Source of the DNA: Branchipolynoe longqiensis
Lineage: Eukaryota; Annelida; Polychaeta; Phyllodocida; Polynoidae
Direction of reading: 5' to 3'
DNA: 64,000 bases
NCBI GenBank assembly: GCA_030323885.1
Contig: CM059193.1
Location: 71,329,997-71,393,996, forward strand
Made by a program: the position numbers and the translations under genes. Shown piece after piece: positions 10,411 to 19,717 of the stretch (position 1 is the first letter of the stretch; each line of letters starts with the position of its first letter). The notes under the pieces were generated by a model. It was not told where the DNA came from. It worked only from the letters and a program-made list of their open reading frames with translations, and did not search any database.

Positions 10411-10866
10411 ATGGGCTCCAAGGCCAAGTTTGTCTATTTGCTAGCTGTTACAGTAATATGTAATATTTCAACTTCATCAAGTGAAAACCTCCTCGGACTT
10501 GATCAAACAACTCCTAAGCCTATGGCTAAGGCTAAATCTAATTCTAAATCATCACATTTGACTGATAATGAGAGGACTCCACTCTCCTCACATAGCTTGG
10601 GAAGCTACGAAAATATATTCTTGGAGAAACTCTTGGGTGAGTATGGTACTGATGGGATGGTGTCTGTCAGTCAGCTGAAGCAACTGGTGCTGAATATAAA
10701 GATGAACTTGGGCGCTCCCATTGACAAAACGCAGCACACTGGTGAAAATGAAGGCGCCACGGAATCGAAGGTTGCGACACAGGATCCAAAACTGGCCGAG
10801 AAAGTCACTAAGCCTAAGGATGAACAATTGAGTTGCAATAATGCAACTGGATGCAAGTTAAGCAAG
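10411..10866 (+). CDS. ZIP metal transporter (SLC39A8/14-like), coding exon 1: signal peptide and ectodomain
   Basis: The exon is 152 codons, ending at donor AAG|GTATTT in phase 0. Residues 1-24 (FVYLLAVTVICNI core) look like a signal peptide. Residues 69-100 (IFLEKLLGEYGTDGMVSVSQ then LKQLVLNI) match the helix/EF-hand-like motif found in the extracellular N-terminus of LIV-1-type ZIP proteins. N-glycosylation sequons are at N18 and N144, and Cys142 and Cys148 are near the exon end. ZIP proteins move Zn, Mn, Fe or Cd into the cytosol. The ATG follows TCAAAA; there is no upstream in-frame alternative within the signal-peptide frame. Assignment depends on the linked downstream exons. Confidence 0.7.
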
Positions 10867-11158
10867 GTATTTATAAGACATTTAATTAAATAGCACCATC
10901 GAAGCAACCTTTTTCTCATAATGATAATCAGCATGATTCCTACTCCTATTTCTTTCCTGTTGATAATTGAGTCACTTAAAGGGACCAGCTATAGCTCGCT
11001 GGGACACTGCGCGTACTCCGACAAATGCTCTCCAAGCACAACTTTGTTTAGTTTTTATGTTTAAATGAACCAAGTATGTGTGGGGAGAGTAGGGGACCCA
11101 CTTCACCACCAGAAGTGGGTCAGTTCTGAGGCTGGGAATAGCTGGCAGCTGTTATTTT
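10867..11158. other. ZIP intron 1, first part; nothing recognised
   Basis: Intron begins GTATTTATAAG. CACTTCACCACCAGAAGTGGGT near 11100 is a small hairpin. No other feature. Confidence 0.4.
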
Positions 11159-11345
11159 AAAAATGGCTGGGTGAGTGGAGATAAGCCTAAGGGAGAGTAA
11201 AACTGGGGTATTTTCAATCTTCTTTAGAGTAGTTCAATCAGGAAATATATTTGTGTAATGTAAAATATATGTTAGTACAATTGCATTGCATAATTCAATG
11301 AGAAACAGATATAGATGAAAAACATTTTGTTGTTGATGAATGTAA

Positions 11346-11437
11346 AAAAGGTTCTGCTGTGGATGGGGTTTGAACCCACATCACCAAACAACTTCAGATT
11401 ACAAGTCCAACACTCTAACCACTAGGCCACAGAGACC
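11346..11437 (-). repeat. tRNA-like sequence in left foldback arm
   Basis: On the minus strand it has an A-box-like TGGCCTAGTGG, a plausible TGT anticodon loop (CTTGTAA) and a B-box GGGTTCAAACC. The 5' and 3' acceptor strands do not pair and the variable region is overlong, so I call it tRNA-derived repeat rather than a tRNA gene. A mirror copy is at about 12185-12270. Confidence 0.6.
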
Positions 11438-11495
11438 ACACATAATTAGTAGTCTCACTTCAGGCTATTTGTGTATAGGACGTCACATATAAAAG

Positions 11496-11600
11496 GTATG
11501 TATGTATGTATGTATGTATGTATGTATGTATGTATGTATGTATGTATGTATGTATGTATGTATGTATGCATGCATGCATGCATGCATGCATGCATGTAGG
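11496..11600 (+). repeat. (GTAT)n microsatellite with GCAT/GTAC variants
   Basis: Uninterrupted GTAT units are followed by GCAT, GTAG and GTAC variants. The apparent Met-Tyr-Val-Cys reading frames on both strands are microsatellite translations, not genes. Confidence 0.9.
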
Positions 11601-11640
11601 TAGGTACGTACGTACGTATGTATGCACGCACGCACATGTG

Positions 11641-11938
11641 TTCGAGTTAGAGCGTCCGTCTCCCGTGTTGGTAGATCGTGGGGTTGTGAGTTTGAATCCT
11701 GGTCGAGTCAAACCAATGACTTTAATATTGATACTTGTTGCTTCCTAGTCTGGCGCTTGGCATTATTAGGATAGGACAAGGACTGGTTGGCTCAGTGTCA
11801 GGATAATGTGACTGAGTGGGATATCAGGTCATGGTGCTGATGGCCTGGTATTCCAGTGGGGCAGCACGATAAAGTTGCCATGAGTGCGCACTGTCACAAG
11901 TCGGTACCTGTCCTGATATGACCTTAGATGTTGCTAGC
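11641..11938 (+). mobile_element. tRNA-derived SINE inside the foldback loop
   Basis: It begins GTTAGAGCGTCCGTCTCCCG, carries a B-box-like GTTTGAATCCTGGTCGAGTC, then the family body (GTGTCAGGATAATGTGACTG; GGGGCAGCACGATAAAGTTG) and ends CCTTAGATGTTGCTAG, where CA-repeats take over. The canonical 3' tail (GGACGTAAAAC plus CAAA repeats) is missing. Confidence 0.8.
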
Positions 11939-12023
11939 ACGCACACACACACACGTGCGTGCGTGTGTGCATACATACGTACGTACGTATGTACGTACCT
12001 GCCTGCCTGCGTGCATGCACATA

Positions 12024-12125
12024 CATGCATACATACATACATACATACATACATACATACATACATACATACATACATACATACATTACATACATACACA
12101 TACATACATACATATCATACATACA
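12024..12125 (+). repeat. (ATAC)n microsatellite
   Basis: Runs of CATA tetranucleotide with a few interruptions; complementary to the array at 11496-11600. Confidence 0.9.
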
Positions 12126-12184
12126 TACCTTTTATATGTGACGTCCTATACACAAATAGCCTGAAGTGAGACTACTAATTATGT

Positions 12185-12270
12185 GTGGTCTCTGTGGCCT
12201 AGTGGTTAGAGTGTTGGACTTGTAATCTGAAGGTGTTTGGTGGTGTGGGTTTAAACCCCATCCACAGTAG
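12185..12270 (+). repeat. tRNA-like sequence in right foldback arm
   Basis: Mirror of 11346-11437, with TGGCCTAGTGGTTAGAG and GGGTTTAAACCCC. The B box has diverged (T for C), so it is unlikely to be transcribed as a tRNA. Confidence 0.6.
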
Positions 12271-12591
12271 AACCATTTTTACATTCATCAACAAAAAAAC
12301 GTTTTTCATCTATATCTGTTTCTCATCGAATTATGCAATGTAATTGTACTAACATATATTTTATATTATGCAAATATATTTCCTCATTGCACTACTCTAA
12401 AGAAGATTGAAAATACCTCAGTATTACCCTCCCTTCTCTCCACTCAACCAGCCAATGGCACAACAATCTAGGTCACTCTCCTGCACACCACCAAGTGGAA
12501 AAGTTCAGTACTAAGCATGTACCACCCCTGTGGCACACATCTGAACTATTCTGAGTTCGTTTGTTTTCCCGGCGACGAATATCTCCTCCCT

Positions 12592-13990
12592 TTAAAGTTG
12601 CATGGTCCGATGAAATATAATTTTGTCAAAATTAAAACAACTACTAAAGCTGCGTTTACACGGCCAAAAGTAAAACGATTCAAGACAAAGCGTTCCTGAA
12701 ACGTTCTCGTGGTGCGTTTACACGGTGTCGTATTTTCGTGGCTTCTGCGCATGCGCGGACTTTCGCTGGTTGCGGCGATCACTGCTATTTGTTTTGTTTA
12801 CACTCTGCGATTCGATGCTGATCAAGCTGCTACGTTAATATCGCTTGGAATTTAAGGTTAATTTAATTAAATTTCATTATTTGAGTATGTAATTCTGTTA
12901 AATATGATCGCATTCAATAGATCTCGGTCTAATTGGTCCCTAACACTGCCGGGCACCAGCGATTAGTTACTGCTCCCCCTGTTTCCGGCACGCACTACTA
13001 TTTTATAGTACCGCCGCCCGGGAACAAGCTGAATCGTTTCCTGTAGACCACCTCCGGAGGTGGTATCGCGGAACGTTCCAGCTGGAACGTTTCAGCCCTA
13101 AAACGCCGCAGTGGTGCGTTTACACGGCCACATTTAAAACGTTCTAGGCAACTGGTTCTACGTAGGACGTTTCAAGTCGCCCGTGTAAACGCAGCTTTAC
13201 ATTTGATCCTATATATCCAACTTAGATACTGGTGTATTAGCTAATGATTTGGGACAGCATATACAGAATAACCAGTGAGTTTATAACCTCACCCCTTTGA
13301 ACACTCAGTTTGAAACATCCATTATGCAGGAAGGCCATTAACCGATTAGGCCAATCTCGTGACCTCATTAGCCACCCTAAACCAAGTAGGCCTACTGTAC
13401 AGGTTCATAGAGGGGAAGGGGAAATGAGGGGGATGTTGCCCCTCCCCTCTATGTTGGATATTCAATGTGTAATTTAAATTTTGAAATTTATATATATATA
13501 TATATATGAGTCAGCCTCATGAAAACGGGCCAATCGGTGGTCAAGTGAAGATGTCGGCATCGCAATTCTTAAAAGTGTAGTGCATTTCTTTGTTTCATAT
13601 TCAATTATCCTAGAAAGAAATCAGGTTGTTTTATTTTCTCGACCTTTACATTCAGGATAAATTTAAAGACTTTCTAGCACCTCTGTCAATGCTAAATCCT
13701 AATTATCCTGATCGACGCCGACATCAAATGATCGACGCTGACAACTTTAATAGATGTCGGCATCGCAATTCTTAAAGTCTCATACATTTCTTTGTTTTAT
13801 ATTATATTATCCTAGAAACAGATCAGGTTGTTGTACTTTCTCGACCTTTACATTCAGGATAAATTTAAAGGCTTTCCAACACCTATGTCAATGCTAAATT
13901 ATAATTATACCGATCGACGCAGACATCCAAGCTCGACGCCGACAAATTCCACCAATTGGCCTCTTTTCGTGATCCTGACCCATATATATA
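12592..13990 (+). mobile_element. TTAA-bounded 1.5-kb DNA element, copy 1, 3'-truncated and interrupted
   Basis: It begins TTAAAGTTGCATGGTCCGAT, identical to the start of the complete copy at 27769-29266, and follows it through the TAGATGTCGGCATCGCAATT tandem section. A MITE (12647-13197) interrupts it after ACAACTAC. Similarity ends at about 13990, where TA-rich sequence begins. Non-coding. Confidence 0.75.
12647..13197 (+). mobile_element. MITE with GCTGCGTTTACACGG inverted repeats
   Basis: The ends are a perfect 17-bp inverted repeat, AAGCTGCGTTTACACGG and its complement, flanked by TA (12645-12646, 13198-13199). The uninterrupted host sequence is present at 27769 onward. The motif GGTGCGTTTACACGG recurs internally at about 12711 and 13111, suggesting subterminal repeats. 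Length 551 bp; no coding capacity. Confidence 0.8.
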
Positions 13991-14330
13991 TTACTATTGG
14001 CCGATCAGTATATATATATATATATATATATTTTGGTCCATATGAAGTATATATATATATATGGACCAAAAAGAACGATATATGTGACATATAAGCATTA
14101 TGTGCATGTAAATTTGCGGTGCTGCCTATTATTTAATTATTATTTATTTATTTACTCCCTTGATATATGATTTGCTCCGGGGCAGGCATCATAGCGTTAA
14201 GCCCAGACAATGGATCCCGTCCAAACGATAATGCATGACCAGACCAGAACAGCTGCTGCCATCATAGCATTAAACCTGGAGATCTGCATTGCTATCTAAT
14301 GAATTTGCATTTCATATATATATATATATA
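13991..14330. other. TA-rich intron sequence
   Basis: TA dinucleotide tracts lie at about 14008-14060 and 14317-14332, with a small palindrome around TATATGGACCAAA. No gene. Confidence 0.5.
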
Positions 14331-14376
14331 TATTTTACCTCGGTATATAGCCTCAGGCTAGCTGCAGGCTAGGGAG
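14331..14376 (+). repeat. left inverted terminal repeat, DIRS copy 3
   Basis: TATTTTACCTCGGTATATAG leads into GCCTCAGGCTAGCTGCAGGC and TAGGGAGA. The reverse complement is found at 19379-19424. It is followed by GGTAAGCACATCCGGGTCC, which reappears inverted inside the terminal palindrome. Confidence 0.85.
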
Positions 14377-15074
14377 AGGTAAGCACATCCGGGTCCAGCA
14401 ATTAGTATAAGCAGCTCACAGCGGGAGGATGTTCGCTGAGTTGCTCTGGCAGGATTTAACTACTACAACACTTTAACAAACTGTAAGTATTGAGAAATTG
14501 CGATTAAATTCCTAAGGATGGTTTATAGCATCCCATTATGAAAGTTTAGAACTTTCTCAGGTCCAATTTGGACATGTTTTGGTGTTTTAAAAAACACAAG
14601 GATAGAACAATACTGATGTTGAGAACCGAAACAGATATCGCTTTGTTCTAGCGTAACCTGTATACAGACAGGAAGAGATGTTAACCCGAGTTGCATCTCC
14701 TAAGGAAATTCCTCCGAACCCTAAAGAGGGTTTTGTTGGGGATGATCCTGGGTTTCTTTTATAGACTCCCCAGACCGATTTTGAGGCGAGCCTCCGAGTT
14801 CCGTAATATTTTTTCAACTTGCTGGCGCAGAATGCCGCGGGTGGGAGAAGTGTACGAAACAGAGAGAGCGGGCGGGCCAATGGCCGCCCCTCCGTATGGT
14901 TTGTTTCACTACCGATAAACCTACGGCATACCATTAGCTTACAACGCCTGTATAGAGAACGGTGTAAATACGTTCCTTTATACCAATAATACCTCAACCC
15001 AGATTCTGGCGTTCACATTGTGTTCATGTTGAGACGATACCGGTATTAAGTAACTTTTATCGTTACAGAAACCG

Positions 15075-16409
15075 ATGGCCTCCAAGGGAAACAAGGTTTC
15101 GCCGGCAGCGGCAGAAGGTCGCGTGCCCTCAGGGTACGACTCGTCGCCCCCACAGACGGGCCCACCATCTCCACAGCCAGGGGCTGGTACTTCGGACAAG
15201 GACAGTGATGATGATTTCCGGGCTATGAACCTGGAAGAGAAGATCACGAGAATCATGGACCAGAAGCTGAAAAACATCCAGTCCATGACACAAGCTTCCT
15301 CTCCTCCCATCCCAGACGATGATTGGGAAGACTGGTCGGAGGAGGATACGGAGTCAGCTTTCGAGGTTCCGAAACCGAAAGCTAAAAAGCGTAAGGAGGC
15401 AGGGAGTAGCTCAGGTGATGAATTCACCAAAGCCAACAAAAAGCGCATCAAAAAGACCAAGAAAACCAAAAAGAAAAAGAAGAGCTCGTCCTCCGACTCG
15501 TCGGATGACTCGTCAGCAACTGAGTCCGACTCAGATACCGAACGAGCTGGCGTTTATGCGAGGATCGGAGCTAAGGTAAAAAAGAAGTGCCCACTGGAAA
15601 AGGCAAAGCGGTTGAGAACAACGACCATGATGAGGGAAACGCTGAAAGGTCATTTCCACACATTCAAACCCGCCGAAGTGATAAACAAGCTCACAGAACA
15701 GATTTCGGGAATCAAAGGAGTTCCCGAGTCAATCAGCAAGGAAATGGATGCTGGCATCCATCTCTCAGATGAAACGCGACGGTTTGAAAACGCACTGTGT
15801 ACCATCCATAAGGCAGTACTAGGGGCTTTAACATCCGTAACCCCCATTGCAAACAGGATGCAAGCCGAGAACAAGTTCTCGTCACTGGCCAGAGTGATGG
15901 ACAGGGGGATTGCGCTGCTAACCGCAGCTTCCAACTTCATGACATTTCGACGGTTCGAGAATGTCTACAAAGCCGTGACCATGGATGCTGGCAAAGAAGT
16001 TGCCAGGTCCAAGAAAGTTACTGACAACGATGGTAAAGAATATACCCTTTACCTCCCACCAAAGCCAGTGAAAGGCAAACCACTGGATAAAACCAAGATG
16101 TTTGGTGGCCAACTAGCGCACCTCTTCAAAGCAGTAGAGGTTGACACCAAAAGTGCTAGAAACACTGATCTAAAGATGGGAAAGAAATACGACAACACCA
16201 GTAAGTTCCGACGGCCCCGCTCGGATTTTCGATACCGCCGGGGAGGGAGACGGGACGAGGAGGTCCATCCTACGGGTTCAATCCCAGAGACAGAGGCGAA
16301 CGGCAGAACACGTCGTGGAACGACAACCGAGGGTTCAAAAGGGAGTTTACACCCAGACCCCAGTTCTCCCGGCCAGGAACCAAGTAGAGTCAACTACACA
16401 AACAGCTAA
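15075..16409 (+). CDS. DIRS gag-like protein (ORF1)
   Basis: This intact 444-residue frame starts at ATG 15075. Residues 1-50 are Pro/Ser/acid-rich. Residues 52-75 (NLEEKITRIMDQKLKNIQSM) may form a helix. An acidic patch, DDDWEDWSEED, is at 81-91. A Lys-rich block (122-136) is followed by a Ser/Asp run (137-153). The best-conserved part among copies is 160-260: YARIGAKVKKKC, TTTMMRETLKGHF and IHKAVLGALT. There is no zinc knuckle. By position and basic composition it is the presumed RNA-binding structural protein; that is inference. It overlaps the RT frame by 95 bp (16315-16409). Confidence 0.75.
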   Translation: MASKGNKVSPAAAEGRVPSGYDSSPPQTGPPSPQPGAGTSDKDSDDDFRAMNLEEKITRIMDQKLKNIQSMTQASSPPIPDDDWEDWSEEDTESAFEVPKPKAKKRKEAGSSSGDEFTKANKKRIKKTKKTKKKKKSSSSDSSDDSSATESDSDTERAGVYARIGAKVKKKCPLEKAKRLRTTTMMRETLKGHFHTFKPAEVINKLTEQISGIKGVPESISKEMDAGIHLSDETRRFENALCTIHKAVLGALTSVTPIANRMQAENKFSSLARVMDRGIALLTAASNFMTFRRFENVYKAVTMDAGKEVARSKKVTDNDGKEYTLYLPPKPVKGKPLDKTKMFGGQLAHLFKAVEVDTKSARNTDLKMGKKYDNTSKFRRPRSDFRYRRGGRRDEEVHPTGSIPETEANGRTRRGTTTEGSKGSLHPDPSSPGQEPSRVNYTNS

Positions 16410-17400
16410 TCTCAACATGATGACAGAAGAGACACAAACCTATGTAAGCAGGTTTAACGCAGGCAATATCCTGAATTGTTTACAAAACTGGTATAATATT
16501 ACAACAGATAGTGAAATTTTGAATATTGTTACAGGAGTACAAATCCCTTTCATTGAGATACCAAAACAGAAAAAAGTTCCGTTCCCATATAAGTTTAACT
16601 GTGAAGAAAAACTACAAATTGATAACCAGGTTTCTCTTTTTGAAACAAAAAGAATTATTGAACGAGTACAACACACTGAAGGAGAGTTTATTTCTAATGT
16701 TTTTTCGAGACCAAAGCCAAATGGCGAAATTCGCATGATCTTAGATTTGACTAAATTAAATGAATTGGTTACATACAAACATTTTAAGATGTTCTCATCG
16801 GAGACGGCTAGAGATCTTATTACGCCGGGAGCTTGGCTCGCAAGTGTTGATTTAAGAGATGCTTATTATACAGTTTCTATTTGCAAAGAACACAGAAAAT
16901 TTCTGAGATTTATTTGGGACGGTACCCTTTTTCAGTTCACTTGCATGCCTAATGCCTTAGCTTGCGCACCTCGATTATTTACAAAATTGTTAAAACCTAT
17001 TTTTGCAGTCATGGCAAGGAAAGGACATACAATGTTCCCATATATTGATGATTCATTTATTATGGCTGAATCTTTCTACAAATGTGAAACAGCAGTTAAC
17101 GATTTGTGCTATTTGTTAACAAAATTGGGGTTTTACATTCATAACAGTAAATCTGTCTTCATCCCGAATACGGAACTAAAATGTTTAGGGTTCATGGTTA
17201 ACACTGAAACCATGACAGTGTCCTTAACGAAACAGAAACTACAGAAGTTTCATGACACAGCCTCCCAGCTGCTTGACATATCTAGGCCCAAGATTAGACA
17301 GGTCGCCGTCCTTATCGGTATAATGGTTTCGTATGCGCCTGCTATTCTATATGGAGCGGCACATATAAAGTCTTTAGAAATAGACAAAAATGAGCGTTAG
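16315..17400 (+). CDS. DIRS reverse transcriptase (ORF2, N-terminal part)
   Basis: The frame has 361 residues; the true start is uncertain because it overlaps gag (ATG at 16315, and Met-Met at 16417). Reverse transcriptase motifs in order are SRPKPNGEIRMILDLTKLNE (131-150), LASVDLRDAYYTVSI (first catalytic Asp, residue 179), MPNALACAPRLFTKLL, FPYIDDSFI (Asp 245-246) and LKCLGFMV. The palm and fingers appear intact. The frame ends at a stop at 17398-17400, before RNase H. In the copy at 37395 the corresponding region reads on toward RNase H, so this stop is probably a mutation. Confidence 0.85.
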   Translation: MERQPRVQKGVYTQTPVLPARNQVESTTQTANLNMMTEETQTYVSRFNAGNILNCLQNWYNITTDSEILNIVTGVQIPFIEIPKQKKVPFPYKFNCEEKLQIDNQVSLFETKRIIERVQHTEGEFISNVFSRPKPNGEIRMILDLTKLNELVTYKHFKMFSSETARDLITPGAWLASVDLRDAYYTVSICKEHRKFLRFIWDGTLFQFTCMPNALACAPRLFTKLLKPIFAVMARKGHTMFPYIDDSFIMAESFYKCETAVNDLCYLLTKLGFYIHNSKSVFIPNTELKCLGFMVNTETMTVSLTKQKLQKFHDTASQLLDISRPKIRQVAVLIGIMVSYAPAILYGAAHIKSLEIDKNER

Positions 17401-17866
17401 CAGGCACAAAAGGTAACTTCGAAAGACCGATGTTTATTTCGGAAGACGGGTTTCAAAACATCTTTTGGTGAATTGAAAATATTAACCAAACACGGTATTT
17501 ACTACCGCTGCTTCATTACAAGGTTGGGGAGCTCATCGAAATGATGTAGCGACAGGAGGGAGATGGTTAGAAGAAGAAAAATCAGACCATATTAACGTTC
17601 TTGAATTAAGAGCAATTCACTTAGGCCTTTTAAGCCTAATTAAAATACCCAAAAATAGTGTTCAAATTCTAACAGATAACACTACAGCCATGGCTTATGT
17701 TAGAAATATGGGAGGTACAAAGTCAAAAGCTTGCAATAACTTGGCACAAAGTATTTGGAACTGGGCGCAACATCAAATATGGTTAACCATAGCACATATC
17801 CCAGGGACACAGAATATCCTGGCCGACAAAAAGAGCAGAGTCTTTCACGATCACCTAGAATGGAAA
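17401..17866 (+). pseudogene. DIRS RNase H domain, frame-broken, first catalytic Asp replaced
   Basis: After the RT stop, the RNase H frame resumes at about 17486, just after a TAA. It reads PNTVFTTAASLQGWGAH, where other copies have TTDASLEGW, so the first catalytic Asp is Ala (17507-17509). Downstream DHINVLELRAI, QILTDNTTAMAYV and ILADKKSRVFHDH keep the other acidic residues. The frame stops after HLEWK near 17868. The other copies read on, so a small deletion is likely here. Confidence 0.75.
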
Positions 17867-18273
17867 TGAACACAAAAATTTTCAAGAAAATTTGTCAACA
17901 ATGGGGTACACCTACGGTAGACTTATTTGCATCAAGAAATAATTTTAAAATAAACAAATATGTGTCATGGCACCCAGAACCAAATGCTTGGCACATAGAT
18001 GCTTTCTCACTTATTTGGGAAAATGAATTCTATTACATTTCCCCCCCCCCGTTTAACATTATTACCAGAGTAGCACGAAAGATAAAGATGGATCGATCAC
18101 ACGCCATCCTGATCGTCCCCGAATGGGACACACAACCGTTGCTAGCAGGACTAGTATCGACAGCCAATGACTGCCTGAGATTCCCAAAATCCCGAGGAAA
18201 TCTAACTCATCAAGGCCCTCTGGAACATCACGACAATTTAGCAACAACTCCATTGCTAGCATTCCTTTTTTGA
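17867..18273 (+). CDS. DIRS methyltransferase-like domain (C-terminal part of ORF2)
   Basis: In the frame that closes at 18273 the sequence runs MNTKIFKKICQQWGTPTVDL, FASRNNF, YVSWHPEPNAWHIDAF, YYISPPPFNIITRVARKI and HAILIVPEWDTQP. The pattern DLFASR...PPF...VP-W matches the domain named methyltransferase-like in DIRS1- and PAT-type elements; whether it methylates DNA is unproven. The run CCCCCCCCCC at about 18041 encodes the Pro stretch and is a likely slippage site. It ends LLAFLF next to the recombinase frame. Confidence 0.7.
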
Positions 18274-19232
18274 ATAAATATTTAGAACAATTTGGCTTAG
18301 ACAAAATTACGCAAGAACAGTTGGTGTCACATGCGTGGAGGAAAGGAACAGTGAAAATGTATTCAACATATTTAAAGAAATGGGGCGTGCATTGTCTTAT
18401 AAAAAAGGTTAAACCTATGAATCCTACTATTGTCCAAGTAGCAAGGTTTTTCAGAATGTTGGAAGATGATGGGCTAGGTTACTGTGCAATTAATGCGGCC
18501 AGATGTGCCCTCTCGATTATTCTCCCAAGAATCGAGGGACAGACAGTGGGGAAACATCACGTCATCCACTGGGTATTAAGGGGTATTTATGAACGAAACC
18601 CACCTAAGCCAAAATATGATCGATTTTGGGATGTATCTTTGGTTTTCAAGATGTTTAAAGGATGGCCACATAACAGAGTTTTAGATATAAAACAACTGGG
18701 GTTTAAGGTAGCGGTCCTACTCCTGTTAGTGACAGGTCATCGAGGCCAAACTATAGTGGCACTTTCACTCGATGGACTAGAGATAGACAGAAAGCAAGCG
18801 ACTTTCGATTTAACAACATTGTTAAAGTCTAATCGCATAGGCGACCCTTTGTCATCAGTAAATGTTACACAATTCACGGAGAATCCCAAATTGTGTGTAG
18901 TATCAGCCATTAGGACATATATATCCAAGACACAAGGAGTTAGAAACTCAAGACAATTATTAATAAGCTTTATTAAGCCACACAAGGGTATCTCACACGA
19001 CACACTCGCCCGGTGGACAATTAAAGTGTTAACATTGGCGGGAGTGAATACAGACAAATATGCGTCACACTCGACAAGAGGAGCCATGGTCTCAAAGGCA
19101 CATCTGCTAGGAATTTCGGTCAGACGAATCCTAGCGCACGCGGGTTGGAAAACCGAACGATCGTTTGCTAGACATTACAACAAGCGATTGGAGAAGCCCA
19201 GTGGTGTCGCACGGCGACTGCTAAAGGACTAA
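18270..19232 (+). CDS. DIRS tyrosine recombinase (ORF3)
   Basis: This open frame has 321 codons including the stop. The listed first codon is TTG at 18270, so the real initiation may be by frameshift from the upstream frame or at a later ATG. Residues 10-70 form the N-terminal SAM-like DNA-binding part (DKITQEQLVSHAWRKGTVKM). The catalytic residues of the family are present: Arg158 in TGHRGQTIVAL, His267 and Arg270 in HSTRGAM, His290 in AHAGW, and Tyr303 in RHYNKRL. This enzyme would insert the circular DNA copy of the element. All other copies in the window carry stops or deletions in this gene, so this is the best template. Confidence 0.85.
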   Translation: MNKYLEQFGLDKITQEQLVSHAWRKGTVKMYSTYLKKWGVHCLIKKVKPMNPTIVQVARFFRMLEDDGLGYCAINAARCALSIILPRIEGQTVGKHHVIHWVLRGIYERNPPKPKYDRFWDVSLVFKMFKGWPHNRVLDIKQLGFKVAVLLLLVTGHRGQTIVALSLDGLEIDRKQATFDLTTLLKSNRIGDPLSSVNVTQFTENPKLCVVSAIRTYISKTQGVRNSRQLLISFIKPHKGISHDTLARWTIKVLTLAGVNTDKYASHSTRGAMVSKAHLLGISVRRILAHAGWKTERSFARHYNKRLEKPSGVARRLLKD

Positions 19233-19378
19233 AGATCAAAAGGTGAGAACATAATACTGATCACTAAACTTTGTGGTTTTAAAAATGTTCCATATCACAA
19301 ACATAAGCAGAAAATAACCATAAGAATAAAATAAGAATTACAATGAAATATCAGGATAAAATGATATTATGTAAATGT
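19233..19378 (+). other. DIRS copy 3 3' untranslated segment
   Basis: AT-rich spacer between the recombinase stop and the right inverted repeat. An equivalent spacer follows the recombinase at 36900-37048. Confidence 0.5.
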
Positions 19379-19424
19379 CTCCCTAGCCTGCGGCTAGCCT
19401 GAGGCTATATACCGAGGTAAAATA
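19379..19424 (+). repeat. right inverted terminal repeat, DIRS copy 3
   Basis: TCCCTAGCCTGCGGCTAGCC continues into TGAGGCTATATACCGAGGTA and AAATA. It is complementary to 14331-14376 with one mismatch. Confidence 0.85.
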
Positions 19425-19717
19425 GATTAGTTAGACAAATCTTTCCTGGGTATAGATGATGGATAACTATTGTTTTCCCGAGGTATAAGCCTCGGCTAGA
19501 CGTGGGTGAGGGCCCACCCTCCACACCCTACCACGTCTAGACTGTTGCTTGTACCAAGGAAACATTATTATTTTTACATTTTATCCTGAATTAGTAGGTA
19601 AAGATTGCTGGACTCGGATGTGCTTACCTCTCCCTCACCCACGTCTAGCCGAGGCTTATACCTCGGGAAAAAAATAGTTATCCATCATCGATACCCAGGT
19701 AAGATTTGTCTAACTAA

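Larger units (their letters stand above)
11159..12459. mobile_element. large foldback element with tRNA-like arms
   Basis: The left arm (11159-11500) and right arm (12125-12459) are inverted copies of each other, from AAATGGCTGGGTGAGTGGAG through the tRNA-like segment to TATGTGACGTCCTATACAC. The inner ends are complementary microsatellites: (GTAT)n at 11496-11600 and (ATAC)n at about 12024-12125. The loop is mostly a SINE copy (11641-11938). Total length is about 1.3 kb, in ZIP intron 1. Confidence 0.75.

Noticed and set aside
11346..11437. Functional tRNA-Thr(TGT) gene on the minus strand
   Set aside because: A and B boxes are fair but the acceptor stem does not pair and the variable region is too long; it is also part of a duplicated foldback arm.
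11455..12169. Long Tyr/His/Ile/Thr and Met/Tyr/Val/Cys reading frames on both strands
   Set aside because: They are translations of the ATAC/GTAT microsatellites, open in all frames because the tetranucleotide contains no stop codon.
16049..16393. Minus-strand frames within DIRS gag and RT
   Set aside because: Shadow frames; the plus-strand frames carry the conserved motifs.
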